Shown: positions 22,576-35,422, counted from the first letter of the stretch. The stretch: DNA of 64,000 nucleotides from Pohlia nutans (GCA_022496805.1 CM040106.1:5270001-5334000), one strand, 5' to 3'. Program-made: numbers and translations. Notes: generated by a model from the letters alone, not told the origin.

Positions 22576-22636
22576 GGGATCTCCGGGAACGCCGACGCTC
22601 CCAATGTCGGGAGCGTAGGCGTGCCCTGGAGGTCCC
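22576..22636. repeat. GC-rich hairpin, 27/28-nt arms
   Basis: The left arm 22576-22602 and right arm 22609-22636 pair around a 6-nt loop (AATGTC), with about 23 matches; two of the mismatches are G-U in RNA. The core GACGCTCCC / GGGAGCGT is exact. It contrasts with the AT-rich flanks. It could be a short fold-back element or a structured RNA segment. Confidence 0.7.
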
Positions 22637-23524
22637 ATAAAAACTTTTGCATTAACGTACGGGGTTTAGAGTAATTCAAACACTTTGGCCTGTACGTAAA
22701 AGAAAATGGAACCGATGGAAAGATCTAAAAGAAACCGTTTGAGGCATCGATCGCACCCCTTGCTTCTCGCAATCGGAGTCATTGTGTATTGTCTGTCCCT
22801 TAGCCCCATGCGGTGCATACTGATGTCTGGCTTGTCATCGTCGTCTTACCAGAGTTTGGCTATTTTTCTCCTGCCTTAGTCATCTCTTTGATGTATATTG
22901 TTGTATCGTTTTCTCGTGACCCCTTGGAGTTTGAAGATTGAGAGATCGAGTCCTGCAGCATTTTGTCAGTAATTTTCATCAGGACACATGAATTACCGTC
23001 TTTTTTGGGGCTATCTCTAATTTCTGCTAAAGCCGCTATCTCTAATTTTTGCTGGAGTCAATGAAGGGAGCATTCCGGCCGACGCAGAGGGGCTCACAAC
23101 AATGGAGTAACTAGACACGAGCTATGCCCCAATCAATTGAGGTGGCCATTTTTAGGCCCAGCAAGTCGCAAGTGCCCTGGGATGTAATGTGTTTTTTGTT
23201 TTCTTTCTTCCCGAGCTGAGGATCTTAGAGGGGATGGTTATTTTTTGTTCGCGATTTGTAGTAGGAGGTGACATAGTTTAATCTGAAACTTAATATTGAT
23301 ATTTGGAGTAGTTGATATCTGGGATAATTGGTATCATGGTTTGATATTGGTGATCTTTCTACACCTTTTTGAGGATTCCTATTTCCGTCAGCGCCTTGCT
23401 CATGTGCGGTGATTTGTTTTTGTTCGAGAAATTTCGGTCGAGACGTCCTCGATTATGTCCGGTTGGTAGGAGAGTAAAATTAAACATTCGGAATCTAATT
23501 TAGTCTACATACGATCCTTGTATC
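22637..23524. other. Probable promoter/5' UTR or first intron of next gene
   Basis: No ORF. A TTTGCAG acceptor-like site lies at 23528-23534 just inside the next coding exon, so an upstream leader exon may exist here. Confidence 0.35.
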
Positions 23525-26500
23525 ATGTTTGCAGAGATGGTTAAAGCAACACCTGCTTTAACATCATCATTGGAAACTATGACAAGCAGAGGAACATACA
23601 ACAAGCAACTGAGACGAGGCGCAAAAAGACGGCAAAGTTCAAGCAGTAAAAGTGGATCGGATGATAGTGGCACTAACCCTAACGATGTAGTCGAGAGGAT
23701 ATCTACTAGCCGACCAGTATTACCAAAAGCTAGTGTAGAAGTCTCAGAGGACCACATCTCCAGGACAATCCCTGAAGGAGGTAACCTGAGGTCTTTCTTT
23801 CATTGGTGTGACTTTTCGCTTACTGAGTCAGTCGTTTAAAATTTATAATATGTGTTAGTTTTCCTGTGATGTTCTGGTCATGTTTTCGTAATTTACAAAT
23901 ATTACAAGGAAATACGGGTCACATTTAATGGAAGAAGTAACAGTTGGAGTGGATTCTTTCATAAAGAAATAGAACAATCTTTTGATACTTTAACCTCCGA
24001 TGGCTCTTAAGAATCAGGTATAATGAGGTATCTTCGAGTGACAGAGCATACCATGCGCTCCAGCAATGCTCTGTGGTTATGGGAACTCCAGTATGCCGGT
24101 AGTGAAGTGCTATTCGGTGTAAAGCATGTAATTGGAGGTACTGACTTACATATTGAAACTTTCACTAGGATGGCCTGGGTCAAGCAGCCAAAGGAAGACT
24201 GACATTGAACTTGATATTAAATATCCACCTCCATCATCACTTGCGATTAATGAACCTCCTTACGTAAACCCCAGAGGAAAGGATCCATGTAAAAGCGGAA
24301 AGTGCAAATTTCAACGTGATCGCTCCTCGGACATTCTAAGGCAACACCTGCAAAAGTATCCCTATAATGTAGGACCATGACAACATTATTTTATGCAAAC
24401 ATATTCTCCTATCTGTCTCCCTTGTCAGAATCCACGCTGATGCAAATTCAGAATTGGTCACATTCTTAGAGGAAAACTGGAGGTCTGTCCGTCTCCAAGT
24501 TTCACCTCTTCTCACTCCGTGACACTGTTCTGCGCAGATAATTGTTGGTGGAAGTGATGCTGCACGACGGAAAAGGAAAGACACTTCCAAGAAATATTAT
24601 GCATCCGATACATCGGTACACTACAAACCCCTCTCTGCACGGTTCACTTGTCCAATTTCTTTTCTGATCACCCTCTGACCTCTTTCTATGTGTAGGGGAA
24701 CTGTATACTGTAGCCTGGTCTTGTGTACTTGTCATGGATGGGTATCGCTCTCTTGATCTCTGCATTGTTGTAATCGACAATTTAATGCCACTTGGTTAGT
24801 CTTTAGTCTCATTTGGGTATCATATTGGGTGGCGATTCTTCTACTTACTCAGATCTCAGCGGGCAATTCTCTAACCGAAAGAGAAGGGAAGAGGCTGAAG
24901 ACAGAGTTAAAAGGATCAGCAGCAGATAATTCTTTTGACACACTGCTACTAAAAGTAGAGGAAGTTTCCTCCAAAATGAAAGGCCCGCATGATGCAATAA
25001 TAAGTCCGAAGCGTAGGTCAATATCCAAACAAGGTTCGAAACGAACAAAGTCTACGAACCACTCAAGGTCAATCAATTCAAGGTCTACGTACTCAAGGAA
25101 GTCTTCGGGAAAGTCCTCTGGGAGGAGCTCAGCGAGATCAATTGAGTCCATGGATGGTCACACCGAATTGCTGGAGAGTCTTGTGCATGCAGCACATGTA
25201 AGTTCTCCGCTTAGTCTTATGTTAGGCAGGTAGGGTTACACAGTTTTTATTCTAAAGGAGTGTCCACGAGTCGGGATGATTTAGTTTCCTTTATTGAACT
25301 TTAAACGGTAACTAGCAAAGTAGCGCGTACTGCAGGCTGAAGACAAGTTACATAAAGATAAGGAGAACTTACAGAGAGAGTTGCAGGAGCTTGAGAAAAG
25401 AAATGAAGAGCTAGAACAAGAACTTAATCACACCCTGAAGGTATAAGATGCTCGCTGTGTCACCTAGACACATGGATACTCCTTTCCCTCCATCATCTCA
25501 TGTTGGTTACGGGATGCTCATGTTCTTCCGCTAATGATAGTCAATTTTGAGAGCTTCGCTTTTGCAGGTTGTGGACAGGCTAAGGAAAAAATATAGATAT
25601 GCATCTAGGGACAGACATGACATGAAGAAACGATTATATTCAGAAAAGGCGAAGTGGGAAAACGACCTCCAAACTACTCTTAAACAAGAGCAGATTTCAT
25701 TAAGTAAAGAACGTGACAAATCTGCACCGATTCAAAAACATTAGTACGTATTGGGTCTTTTTGATGTACTTTGAAATTTGTCACGAACTAAGTTAGTAGC
25801 ACCCGTATTTCTGACCCTGATCCAAATGTGACTTGTGCTGAATCGTGGCTAATTAGTCAATATTAATTATGAGAATGTACACCAGAGTCTAAGTTCAATT
25901 TTGGAAATGCTTGTAGGCTGAGAAAAGCTAACCTTTTTCAAATAACACATGGTGAGATGTGGTGGGATCTCTTTTCAAATTAGAGATGATGTCATGTGTA
26001 CCAATCACCTTGTGATGACAATTGTAAATCACTTTCTGGATCATGCGGTGCCTATGACTTGAACTTTCTCTTTTGAAATTTTGGTCCTCAGGTTTCTGGT
26101 TTCTCTGCAGTCATGCTTTTGGGCCACTTTACATTAGGGCCTGTGTCCAATTCTAATGGGATCCAAAAAACCCCTCTGTTGTACCATTGGGTCCAACTTG
26201 AAAGTGTCAAGGACCTTCGTCTAAGTGTGAGAAAATGAAACTCAATTTGAATCCCTTTTAAGTACTACAAGATGGATATCTCATATGCATGATTTGACCA
26301 ATTTTTGAGGAAGAAGTGAACAGATTAGTTTCCATACACATTTGATTTTTAAGACCTTAAGCCACTTCAATTTAAGTGTATGGCAACAATCTTTAGCTCT
26401 ATAGGAGCATTGTTGAGCACTACAAAATACATACCTCTCTTGCACTGTTCAACCATTTTTTGTGGGAGTTGTAGGCTGCCAGCGAAGAGGTGCAGCAGGA

Positions 26501-26717
26501 CCTTACTACGTCGGATTCCAAATTGCTCCTTGGCGAACCTAGTGATAGCTCATTGAGCAATGCGCCTCAAAGCTTTGGCAGAGATATGTATAGTACTGCA
26601 AATGTTACGCGTGTTATATTTTCTGCAGGACCATCAACAAACTACAATGAGGATGATGAATATGAAAGAAATATTCAAGAAGCAATAAGACAAAGCCAAG
26701 AGGAAAATGCAAGGTAA
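23525..26717 (+). CDS. Seven-exon gene: BED-like finger, coiled coil, UIM-like motif
   Basis: Exons with agreeing phases: 23525-23780, 24169-24368, 24538-24615, 24853-25197, 25336-25440, 25568-25743, 26483-26717; about 464 aa. The start is the ATG at 23525 or 23537, with a possible further leader exon. Exon 2 holds CKSGKC then DILRQHLQKYP, a BED-like Cys/His pattern. Exon 4 is Ser/Arg-rich (SRSINSRSTYSRKSSGKSS). Exons 5-6 form a coiled coil (ENLQRELQELEKRNEELEQE). Exon 7 ends in DDEYERNIQEAIRQSQEENA, matching the ubiquitin-interacting motif pattern (acidic run, Ala-x3-Ser, acidic). The exon 6/7 junction uses TTA|GTACGT and CTGCCAG, which avoids an apparent TAG. The frame stops at TAA 26715-26717, but AG|GTAACA there could also be a donor. 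I do not recognise the family; ubiquitin binding is inference. Confidence 0.55.
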
Positions 26718-27224
26718 CAAATACAACAACGTTACGTTGACCAACAAAGGGATTTAGAACACGGGTCCTTTCGACCAAGTGGCCAATATTAAGCTTAGCT
26801 TGACTTGACACATTATATTGAAATAGAGTTTGAAGCATAGCTTTCAAAATACATAGTTATAGACTAGATTTCACTATTTTCAATTTTGACTTGCACAGTT
26901 TAGGTAGGTCTTTACTTTCAGTTTTTTATGGATGCCACAAACTTCGGATATATCACAGGCTCATAGTTATATGCTTATAGTGAATGTACCATTTTGTATG
27001 CAAGGAACACGCATTTATATACATATATAATCCATTTACAAATAGTAATTTGCAATGAGTATAGAACTCATCGTTATTTGTGATAGTAAGAGTTGGAGTT
27101 CGTGGCTAATTGAGAGGTTTATTGGTTTTATCAATCTTGCCTAGATTCTTCTTGGAGACATCATATACTGGGTTGATAACAAAATGAGCTCTGTCCACAT
27201 GCTACTAAGAGGGTATAAGCTTAT
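26718..27224. other. 3' flank of the UIM gene
   Basis: The first 72 bases after the TAA remain open in the same frame (IQQRYVDQQRDLEHG) to a TAA at 26790. After that nothing coding is seen. Confidence 0.4.
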
Positions 27225-28210
27225 TTTAGAATTTGGTGGTACACAACACAGTTTCCTTTCTAAAAAGGACTCCCACCTCGTTCTCATTTTCAACCCCCTT
27301 TATAATTTCTCTGCGCAATTTACCTCCATCACATATAGGTTTATTTCTTAATAATCTTTTTTCGCTATACTTGGAAGCCAAAAATGGTAAATAAACCACC
27401 AAATGTGCACTTTCATCCAACCGTCTTCATTTAAAAATCTTACTACATACTCCATACATTCTCTCTCGCTTTTGGATCTTGAATTATAATACAGGCAAGC
27501 TAAATATAAAAATCGCTTTTCCTCATAGAAATAAAAGTAATGTAACCAACAGCAACGTTTCTAATCTCACTTCGAAACCAAACCAAGCATCTATGCCACA
27601 AGTGTAAAGAATTGAGAATTTGCCAAAACATGCAATAATAAGACCATCCAGTCTACATTGAATAAGAATATTCACCTTTGAAACACTCCAATTAATCCTC
27701 TTTTCCTACCCAATCGTTTTGCCCCCCAATGTATTTGCATTTCAATGGAGGAATAACCTGGTTAGGTGGCAAGTTCCCTCTCAAGCTATGTGAGTATGCA
27801 CTTTGAAGGTGTTCGATCGTTACGACCTTTACCATTGTGTTTTCGTAAGCTTTGGTTTTGCTGAACTACACCTAGAGCACATAAGCTCATGGAGTTGCTC
27901 GATGATGAATCAAGGATGAAGAAAGAACTCGGCCAATAATAGATGCCAGAAGCCAGATGATTCAAGTGCGAAGTATGTAGTAAGGTTCTAAAATAAAGAG
28001 GGTTTGAAGAAAATGCGCCTTTAGTGGTTCTTTTGCCCTTTTGAGCTTTGAAGTTTAGCATAAAAAGATTTTAGAATATCACCCTATACGTGATGAAGAT
28101 TTTCATTGCGCAAGGCAATTATAAGGGGTAGAAAATGAGAATGTGGTGACAGTCCTTTTTGGAAAGGTAACTATGCTTTAGAAAATCAAGTTCTAAAATA
28201 AGTTTATACC
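27225..28210. repeat. Dispersed repeat R4, copies 2 (minus) and 3 (plus)
   Basis: 27225-27310 is an inverted copy of the 8580-8680 segment. 27770-27820 and 28070-28200 repeat the 8449-8490 and 8580-8680 segments in direct orientation, with about 250 bp extra between them. No ORF is supported. Confidence 0.5.
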
Positions 28211-28449
28211 TTCTCAGTTGCATGTGGACAAAACTCAATTTGTTTTCATCCAAGTATATGATGTGTCCAATAAGAATCTAGGCAAGACCAATAAAATCAA
28301 TAAATCTATCTTTGAGCCACGAACTCCCACTCTTAATAATATGAATAACGTTGGGCTATGTACTCATTGTTGTTTACTATTTGCAAGTTGGAGTATCCTT
28401 CTTTTGCCAAATTTTTGATTCTTGTAGTGTCTCGTATTCATTTTCCAAT

Positions 28450-28915
28450 AGTTCAAGTCATTGTATTGTATGGATCATTCAAAATAAGATGTTCTGATAT
28501 TTTAAAAAACAACACAATTGATTTGTGTTAAAATTCATTCTAAGTTCTAAAAGTAAGACTTTATTATTTTAAACGTAATTTTCCAAAGTAAATAGAAGCA
28601 AATAACAGAAACTCCAAACCTTCTCATAGTGCATGTTATTTCAATTTTATCACAATATTTTTAATTTTTGTTTGTGTTAATTTTGGATTCTATATTGATT
28701 TTCAAGAGAAAAATTTGCAAAATTAATTACAAATCATGAATATAATATATGATGTATCCAACCATTATAGATATGATCTTGCCATTGACATTTACAACTT
28801 TGCAATGAACATTAAGTGCATATTTGTTTTTCATCAAAAATTGTATAACAGATCTTTAAAATTAGTGTTAAATGAAGAGATTGAAGACATTCAAGAGCTA
28901 ACCCTTAACCGTGCA
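28450..28915 (+). repeat. Dispersed repeat R3, copy 2
   Basis: Diverged copy of 37075-37512: shared TTTCAAGAGAAAAATTT, TTGACATTTACAACTTTG and AATTGTATAAC-like segments in the same order. It ends near CTAACCCTTAACC. Confidence 0.55.
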
Positions 28916-29189
28916 AGGAGCCTCATGGGGCCATCATTGATTTTTTTAGTCAAATGTTAATATTCACCTATAAAACTTTGAAAATCTTATTAATTTCATT
29001 TTTATCTAAAATATTATAAAAAAAATTAGCGTAACTGAGGTTTAAAATGTATTGTATGAAGAAATTACCAAAAACAATTAAATCAATTAGAAATATGGGA
29101 AATTGATGAAGTTTGAGGAGTAAAATGTAGTGTAGACGCATAAGGGTTAAAGGATTGACTAATTTAGAAAAAAATTCTAAACAACATCT

Positions 29190-29653
29190 CCTTCATCCGT
29201 TCACAGACGACACTCTGCTGTTCGCACCTCCGTCCCTTTACAATTTACATATCCGTCTACCGCCCGACCCAGCGCCTAATTGATGCCGTCGGCCTACTGA
29301 CAGCACTCGACCGGCTCGGGATTTGTGCGCTACAGCGGCGCTTTGTGTCACCCCAACAACGTCTCCCCGCCCAAACACACGCGCTTGTTCCCAGCGATTG
29401 GCTCGACCCCCTGGAACCCGCAGCGCTGGCACCACAGTGGTTACATTGGTGCCCTCGTCAAAAGTGCATGGGCACCCCCAAATTTTGCTCCCACGTGACA
29501 GTCCCCAAGGCCCCTTTGCGACCACAGTTTTCTCCTAATGTCCAAGTCATTGGCATCTACACCAGGTTCATGGTCCACGCATTGATCAGGCGCGTCGACG
29601 GTTTCCTCAGCAAATTGATGTACAATACCTTCACTAAGGTTTCTTTTTTCTGA
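29190..29653 (+). pseudogene. LINE-type reverse transcriptase fragment
   Basis: A GC-rich island. In frame 1, LLHPFTDDTLLFAPPS (29188-29235) resembles the LINE RT catalytic block FADDTLLF, with Thr for Ala. After a frameshift near 29260, frame 2 continues with RLIDAVGLLTALDRLGI, like the block after the active site (LxxxLxxFxxxSGLxIN), and then about 100 more codons to the TGA near 29653. Both strands have long ORFs because of base composition. The endonuclease and 5' part are missing. Directly downstream lies repeat R2. Confidence 0.45.
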
Positions 29654-29744
29654 AATTTTGCACAAAGATACCCGTATGTGTCAGTCTTTACCTTCCACCG
29701 CAGACATTCTCATCGATACAGTGATATTCATTTGAAGTGTGAAA

Positions 29745-30103
29745 AGGATTGTCTACATACAAAGGACTTTCTAAAAACACTCCAATCATAAGTCTTTTTT
29801 TATTTCTTCACTTTCAAGTTTTTACTCCTTGTATATATAACCTCTATCTACCTTAAATATAATTTTTGATATTAAATTTGACAAATATATGTTTATTTTG
29901 AATTTTTACCTTGTTTAGATGCTAAAATTTGTAAATATTCAAAACATCTTTCAATCATGTTGAAAATTTTGTCATGCCTTCATAATGTTGCTGACTATCT
30001 ATGAAAAATTATAAATCATGCAATGTGATATTTCAAGTATGTAAATTATAGTGCTTTGACTTTTACAAAAGAGGTGAGGATCTTTAGGGGTTAACAATAG
30101 TAA
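29745..30103 (+). repeat. Dispersed repeat R2, copy 2 (of MITE at 12.1-12.6 kb)
   Basis: Closely matches 12295-12640: shared TACTCCTTGTA, TACCTTAAATATAATTTTTG, TATCTATGAAAAATTATAAA and GTGATATTTCAAGTATG segments, with the same right end GGATCTTTAGGGGTTAAC. The left half of the MITE is absent here. Confidence 0.75.
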
Positions 30104-30758
30104 TGGGAAAAAAACGCTATGGAAAGTGATGCTACTGAAAAAGAACAAGGAACATGTGGGAATTAAATTCATTTACTTTATGGGCCACGTTGTGCGATTT
30201 AATTTTGTCTACACAACCTTACTCAGATTGTATGTTGCCATAGGGACGGGTTTGCTCTGATATATGTCTTCTGTCTGGACATAGGACCCTCAACAAGCTG
30301 AGTAATAGGACCCTTCTAGGTTCAGTTCAGAAATGAAAGTAGCCGTCTATATAGAGTATCTGAAAATGCGAAGTATTATGACACCATTATAACATGTAAT
30401 AGGTCGTATCACACATTTCTAAATATGAGCAGGTATATTTAAGAGAACATACAATTATATTTGATGGAACATATTTTATGCCAACGTTAAAATATAATTT
30501 GCATAGATAAACAACATGGGTAATGGATTCGCTCACATGGTAACTTTTACAGAACTACACCAAAGTTACTAGAACAAGGTCCATGAGTACATATTGGACA
30601 TTTCATTCTGGGACAACAATGATAATAAATGGAATGAAGACAGTGTTTTCAATAACAAATAAAGTGGATAGCGCAACGAAAGACAATGAGAAGTAACGAA
30701 CAAAACGGCTGCCTTACGTCAGTAGTTGTACTAATATGTGATGTGGATGATGTAAAAG
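30104..30758. other. No gene seen
   Basis: AT-rich stretch before the CACTA transposase remnant; probably its intron or 5' region. Confidence 0.4.
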
Positions 30759-31655
30759 GATCTTCCTGTGCGCCATGTTCTAGACATCATGCACTGCGAG
30801 AAGAACATCTCTAAGAATATTTTGAGGACAACATTTGAAAAGAAAGACTCTCCAGCAGTGAAGGCAGACATGCAAGCCCGTGGCATTTAACCGAACCTCC
30901 ATCTACAACCCGTTGGGCCTAACCAAGATAGGTTCTACATGCCGGATGCAACGTACGTGCTTTCTGATAAAGACAAGGCCAAGGTTTTGCGAGTGCTTAA
31001 GTCATTGAGAACGCCTACCAATTATGTGTCATCATTGCACAAAAAAATTAGCATAGGGAAACTAAGTGGCCTCAAATCGCACGACTTTAACGTTCTATTA
31101 CAGCAGATTTTACCATTATGTTTCTGTAAAGTCTCTAACAAGTCTCTAGCTAGGGTTGTGATACGGTTGAGTAGGGTGTTCAAGAAGTTGTGTGCAAAAA
31201 CCATAAATGGTGAGGATAAGGAACAGTTATTAGCTGATGCAGCTGAGACTATGTGCATGCTGGAAAAAGAGTTCCCCCAGCATTTTTTGATATTATGTCA
31301 CATTTGCCAAATCACCTAGTAGAACAGTTGTTTCAATGTGGACCTGTTCATACAAGGTGGATGTACCCGTTTGAGCGGTACTTCAAAACATTAAAAGGAT
31401 ATGCCCGCAATTTAGCTAAACCTGAGGGGAGCATTGCACAAAGATACCAAGTTGAGGAAGCTCTGGGATTCATTACAGAGTACATAAATGGGTACCACAT
31501 TACATCTCGTAGAGTGTGGGACAACAAGGAAGATCCAACAATGGTGGACAAAATCTTGGAGAAGAAGGGAAAGCCGAAATTGTTATCAGAAGGATTGAGG
31601 TATGCAATGCACGATTTTGTGTTGGACAATGCAGCACACATTGAACCATACAGGG
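30759..31655 (+). pseudogene. CACTA (En/Spm) TNP2-like transposase, DUF4218 part
   Basis: Frame from 30759: DLPVRHVLDIMHCEKNISKN is the conserved end of the TNP2 transposase domain (HVLDxMHCEKN). A TAA at 30888 interrupts it. DUF4218 follows: LSDKDKAKVLRVLKSL, then a one-base shift in a C run near 31275, then LPNHLVEQLFQCGPVHTRWM and YPFERYFKTLKGYARN, the diagnostic core of the domain. The exon ends at AGGGA|GTAAGT (31656). The reading continues in the same element at 33868-34520 and 39537-40096. The catalytic N-terminal part is not in the window. Decayed. Confidence 0.8.
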
Positions 31656-32639
31656 AGTAAGTTTTTTTCTTATCTTTAATATTTGTTTTTGTACTATGCA
31701 TATTGTTTGTTGAAAGGTACAATGTGTTTTCTCAAAGTTAGTAAGACCTGGTGTGAATGTAGTAGAATATTATAAGGGAAATGTACTCAAAATATAGGTG
31801 TTTGGAATTTTATTTTATTTTCTTAATTTCATAGTAGGTATGGAATTGAGAGGTGTCTACGCCTAGAATGGGATATAAATTGAACTACCATCAAGGAGAA
31901 AGTAATGTTTGGTGAAACCGTCTCTCTGAGCTCATATGAAACCCTAACTGGATATATAATGGTTGCAGCAGTTGTCTGTGTGAAAAATATTGGGAGTAGC
32001 TGAATGTAAATGACTTCACAGGGGAGGTGATAAAACACTCAAATGTCATGTATGAGGACAAGGATAGTGTGGAACCAGAGAACACATGTGTAGATGACCA
32101 AGGCAATATTTGACTGAACACTAGTTGAGTACATAACAAACCATTATTATCCTCCACACAATTGAAGATGTCGTATGTCATGTATTACTCAGATCACATC
32201 GAGTTTGACTAAACCAGGGTTGATGATGTGTGACAAGGGTTCACAACTAGGCGTCCCACTCTAGCACAGATTTATAGGATAGTGTATCATATGGTAGTTG
32301 AAATATAAGAGTGATATTGATGTTATATACAAAGACATGATGTCAATAATAGCTCAAGTATGTAAAGTTTGACATGTCATGTATACAACCCCTGAAGGAC
32401 CTAGTATCGTAAATATTACATTTCAATGATAGTTAGTTCCCCTGGCCTAATTGCTGAGATTAAAATTCAGAAATTGAACATGTGAATACGGTATATCAAT
32501 AACACAGACGTGGGATCTAATTTTTGTTTGATAACGAGTATGGAAGTGGAAGCTTATGGAGCATAACTGAACGGGGGGGGGAAGAATGTGACACGTGGGC
32601 AAGCTAGAAAATGACACCTATAAGTTTAGTCCTTGAATT
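31656..32639. other. Intron or decayed interior of the CACTA transposase gene
   Basis: No supported ORF. It follows a good splice donor and precedes the next transposase exon by about 2.2 kb; it includes later insertions. Confidence 0.4.
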
Positions 32640-32647
32640 GTAACCCT

Positions 32648-33220
32648 TAAATACCCTGAAGACCAATTTTGGCTGATCATTTTTTGATGCAAATGAAATG
32701 CAATGTTGACCATCGAGATGTGAGTTTCTAAATTTGAGCTTAACTAACAAAATGTAGCTTATAAATGCCTAACTTCCACTCCATTTTGAAATGATGAAAA
32801 ATTACTAAAATTGAATGATATATAGCAATTACAAGTTGAGGGTGTATTACCGCAGCACCTAAAGAATGTTCCACGGCTATAGGTTTTTCCACTGTATTTA
32901 TAAATTTAGGAATATTTTTTGAGCACGGTAAGCAAGCTTTTGTTGTTCGTTGTAATTTACACATTTCAAACTTTTTTTGTATTTTAAAAACATAGTGTAT
33001 AAATGATCTGAATTGTCTTTGCAGTTATCATTTCAAAAAATCATAGTAATTTGAATTTTGAGTAAATAATGTTAAAAAAATCATATATTTTAGTTGACAT
33101 TCGGTTTCATGTAGATAAAATATTAAATTAATTTATTATTCAATAATAATGGTGAAAGATGGCATACAGTCTGAAGTTTTTCCACCACGGTAGCAGGGTC
33201 ATGCATTTAAAGGTTAAATC
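32648..33220. mobile_element. Candidate MITE with TAACCCTTAAAT-type ends
   Basis: GTAACCCTTAAATAC at about 32640-32654 and CATTTAAAGGTTAAATCC at 33204-33221 are approximate inverted copies. AT-rich, no ORF. The ends resemble those at 12093, 36966 and 58068. Confidence 0.35.
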
Positions 33221-33225
33221 CTAAA

Positions 33226-33839
33226 CTTCTTATTGGTTTTAGAGTGAGTGCACGCTGTGTTTTACATACAATGTGAGCGTACATGTTGTTAAATTATAAT
33301 GTTTTTAGGGGAACGATGAAGAATTCGTCTTTATGGATATTTTTTTACCATAGTTGAAGACATTGGGAAATATGTTAGGTTGGTATAAAAAATTTGTGAA
33401 ATTTTATTACACTAATTGATTTGATAGTTTATATGAATAGGTAAAATAATATTCAGAATAAAAAGAATTAGAGGAGGTTAAAGTGGTGGTAATGAACATA
33501 GGAAACCGCAGTCTTGTACGGGTTAGTACTGTTTATTAAATAAATAGTCCCAGTAAACATATTGGAGGAGAATTGAATGAAAGGAGTTTGTGGAGTTATG
33601 AGGTAATCAAGTATGATTTTATTTTGGGATATATTGAATGAGGACGCATTATCAGCCCATGGATGATACTTGAAATGAAACATTCATTGGATATCACGAA
33701 GTGTAAGCAGTGTAGTTTGTATTGTAGATGTAAGGTAATAATCCAGGACTTGAGATTTTGTTGAAAGCACGATATAGCGATTCATTAAGATTGTTGCAGT
33801 TACTGTGAGACCATTTTGAAAGTGGTATATTATATTACT
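33226..33839. other. No gene seen
   Basis: AT-rich intronic-looking sequence of the CACTA transposase locus. Confidence 0.4.
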
Positions 33840-33867
33840 GATGGGTTATAACAGTCACGTTTGGAAA

Positions 33868-34520
33868 TGGACGCTATGGGGTATGATGCAGAAGATATCA
33901 ACAGATTTGGGAGGAGAGGAGAATTGCAAGAGCAGATTATCGAAGGAGACATCCACGGAAAACGGTAGAGCGGGGGCACCATACCTAGCTGGGATGGAGG
34001 AAATTCCTCCCTATGCACAGTGGTTGGAAGCACATGTTGAAGAAGCCAAAATGAAGGGATTGTGGTACCGGATGAAGTTGAGGACTCTTCTAAACCACCC
34101 TCTTTACAAGCTCAAAGGTTTAGAAGCATGCATGCTTATGGATATCACTTTAGAGCCAAGACTCGGGGAGGGCACTCCCTTGTATATTTTGTATACACGT
34201 GCGATAATGACCTATTTATTTGGGGGGTTATTTTAGCAAAAAAAATTAGCAAAAAATATTATAAGGTGATGGTATTTTACATGTAAAAAGCCTGAGAATA
34301 TTATATGTGATGGTATTTTACATGTAAACATGTTTCACTTTTTTAAAATCCCCTATTTTACATGTACATTTTTTACAAAATTTATCTACAATGAATATAT
34401 TGGACCCTATTTTTTATCGCACGTTGTTTCTAAAATTTTCGCCAGTGAACCCCCCGAGAGTCAAGAGTGCAGAAGAAAGTCTGGATAATACTTGTGACTC
34501 CGGGGTGGTTGCAGTTTTTC
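33868..34520 (+). pseudogene. CACTA TNP2-like transposase, linker and start of DUF4216
   Basis: 33868-34190: an acidic linker (EEIPPYAQWLEAHVEEAK), then after a one-base shift near 34075 SMHAYGYHFRAKTR, the INGYxFxTKxR-like block that opens DUF4216. An intron seems to separate it from 34445-34520, where ESLDNTCDSGVVAVF resembles the family's NSGVxV block. The frame is cut at 34520 by the inserted element. The reading resumes at 39537. Confidence 0.65.
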
Positions 34521-34544
34521 CACTACCACACATTGGTACTTTGA

Positions 34545-34825
34545 TGACTGGGAGAATATGACTGGGGGTGACAGGCGACTGCCGGCAGTCACATTCTCCG
34601 AGGGCAAAATTGTCGATGGTTTTCCAATTTGACAATGTGACTAACAATCATATTCTGCAATCATATTTTCCACAAGTACCATATAAAGTAGGTAGGAGGG
34701 TCGTATATCTTCATAGGGAACGACTAGGAACATTCCTGGGGAACGCCCAGTTATATTTGGACGTCACATTTTTCTCCTAGTCATATTTTGCAGTCACATT
34801 TTCCCTACAGTCATATATATATATA
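34545..34825. repeat. Left subterminal repeats of the inner CACTA element
   Basis: Repeated AGTCACATTCTCC, AATCATATTCTGC, AATCATATTTTCC, AGTCATATTTTGC and AGTCACATTTTCC. In CACTA elements such motifs bind the element's own TNPA-like protein; that role is inferred here. Confidence 0.65.
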
Positions 34826-35064
34826 TTTTTGGGGCTGCCCAAGATTATAAACATTGCCCGAGACGATTTACGTGTATATTGGCCCTCTCAATCACTGTAT
34901 AGTATGAGAATTTAGGGTATATATTTTAGAGGGAGAATTTGTGTCCAAAGTTGAGTAATGTTTTATTTGAGTTACATTAGATGGAAATTGTCCATATATA
35001 TTATTTTCATAATTGATTCATTAAATATTTATTCACTCTTTGGGGGTGTACTAAATATATTTGC

Positions 35065-35065
<1 letters not shown>

Positions 35066-35118
<53 letters not shown>
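35066..35118. repeat. (TA)n microsatellite
   Basis: About 53 bp of alternating T and A, flanked by TTGCG and TTTACGC. Confidence 0.95.
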
Positions 35119-35121
<3 letters not shown>

Positions 35122-35422
35122 CGCAAACATATTTATATGTACATAAAAGTTTCATATATACAATTGTCAGTCGTAGCCAAGGAGTCAGTTAGAGTCTCAG
35201 TCATAGTACTCTAAATCATCTACCGGTGTGTCGTTGTGTCAAAGACGTTCTAATGCTTTAGCAACCACCTCTGGGGCTACTTTCACTGCATCACCCAAAC
35301 TATAGGTGTCTTTGGTATGAGATCCTCATATGGGCCCGTGGCTTCACGAGTCCGGGAATATTTGATGTTTTGCCCAAAGATATGCATTGTACTTCATCCG
35401 TTCTCTGATGTTTGGAGAATAA

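Noticed and set aside
2..26717. Reassigned stop codons (TAA/TAG read as Gln)
   Set aside because: Several ORFs have in-frame TAG/TAA, but TGA occurs equally, the stops are in transposon relics, the TAG near 25742 disappears with correct splicing, and the conserved ARID-HSP20 exons use CAA/CAG for Gln and end at TAGTAG where the family ends. Only the TAA at 52061 remains open.
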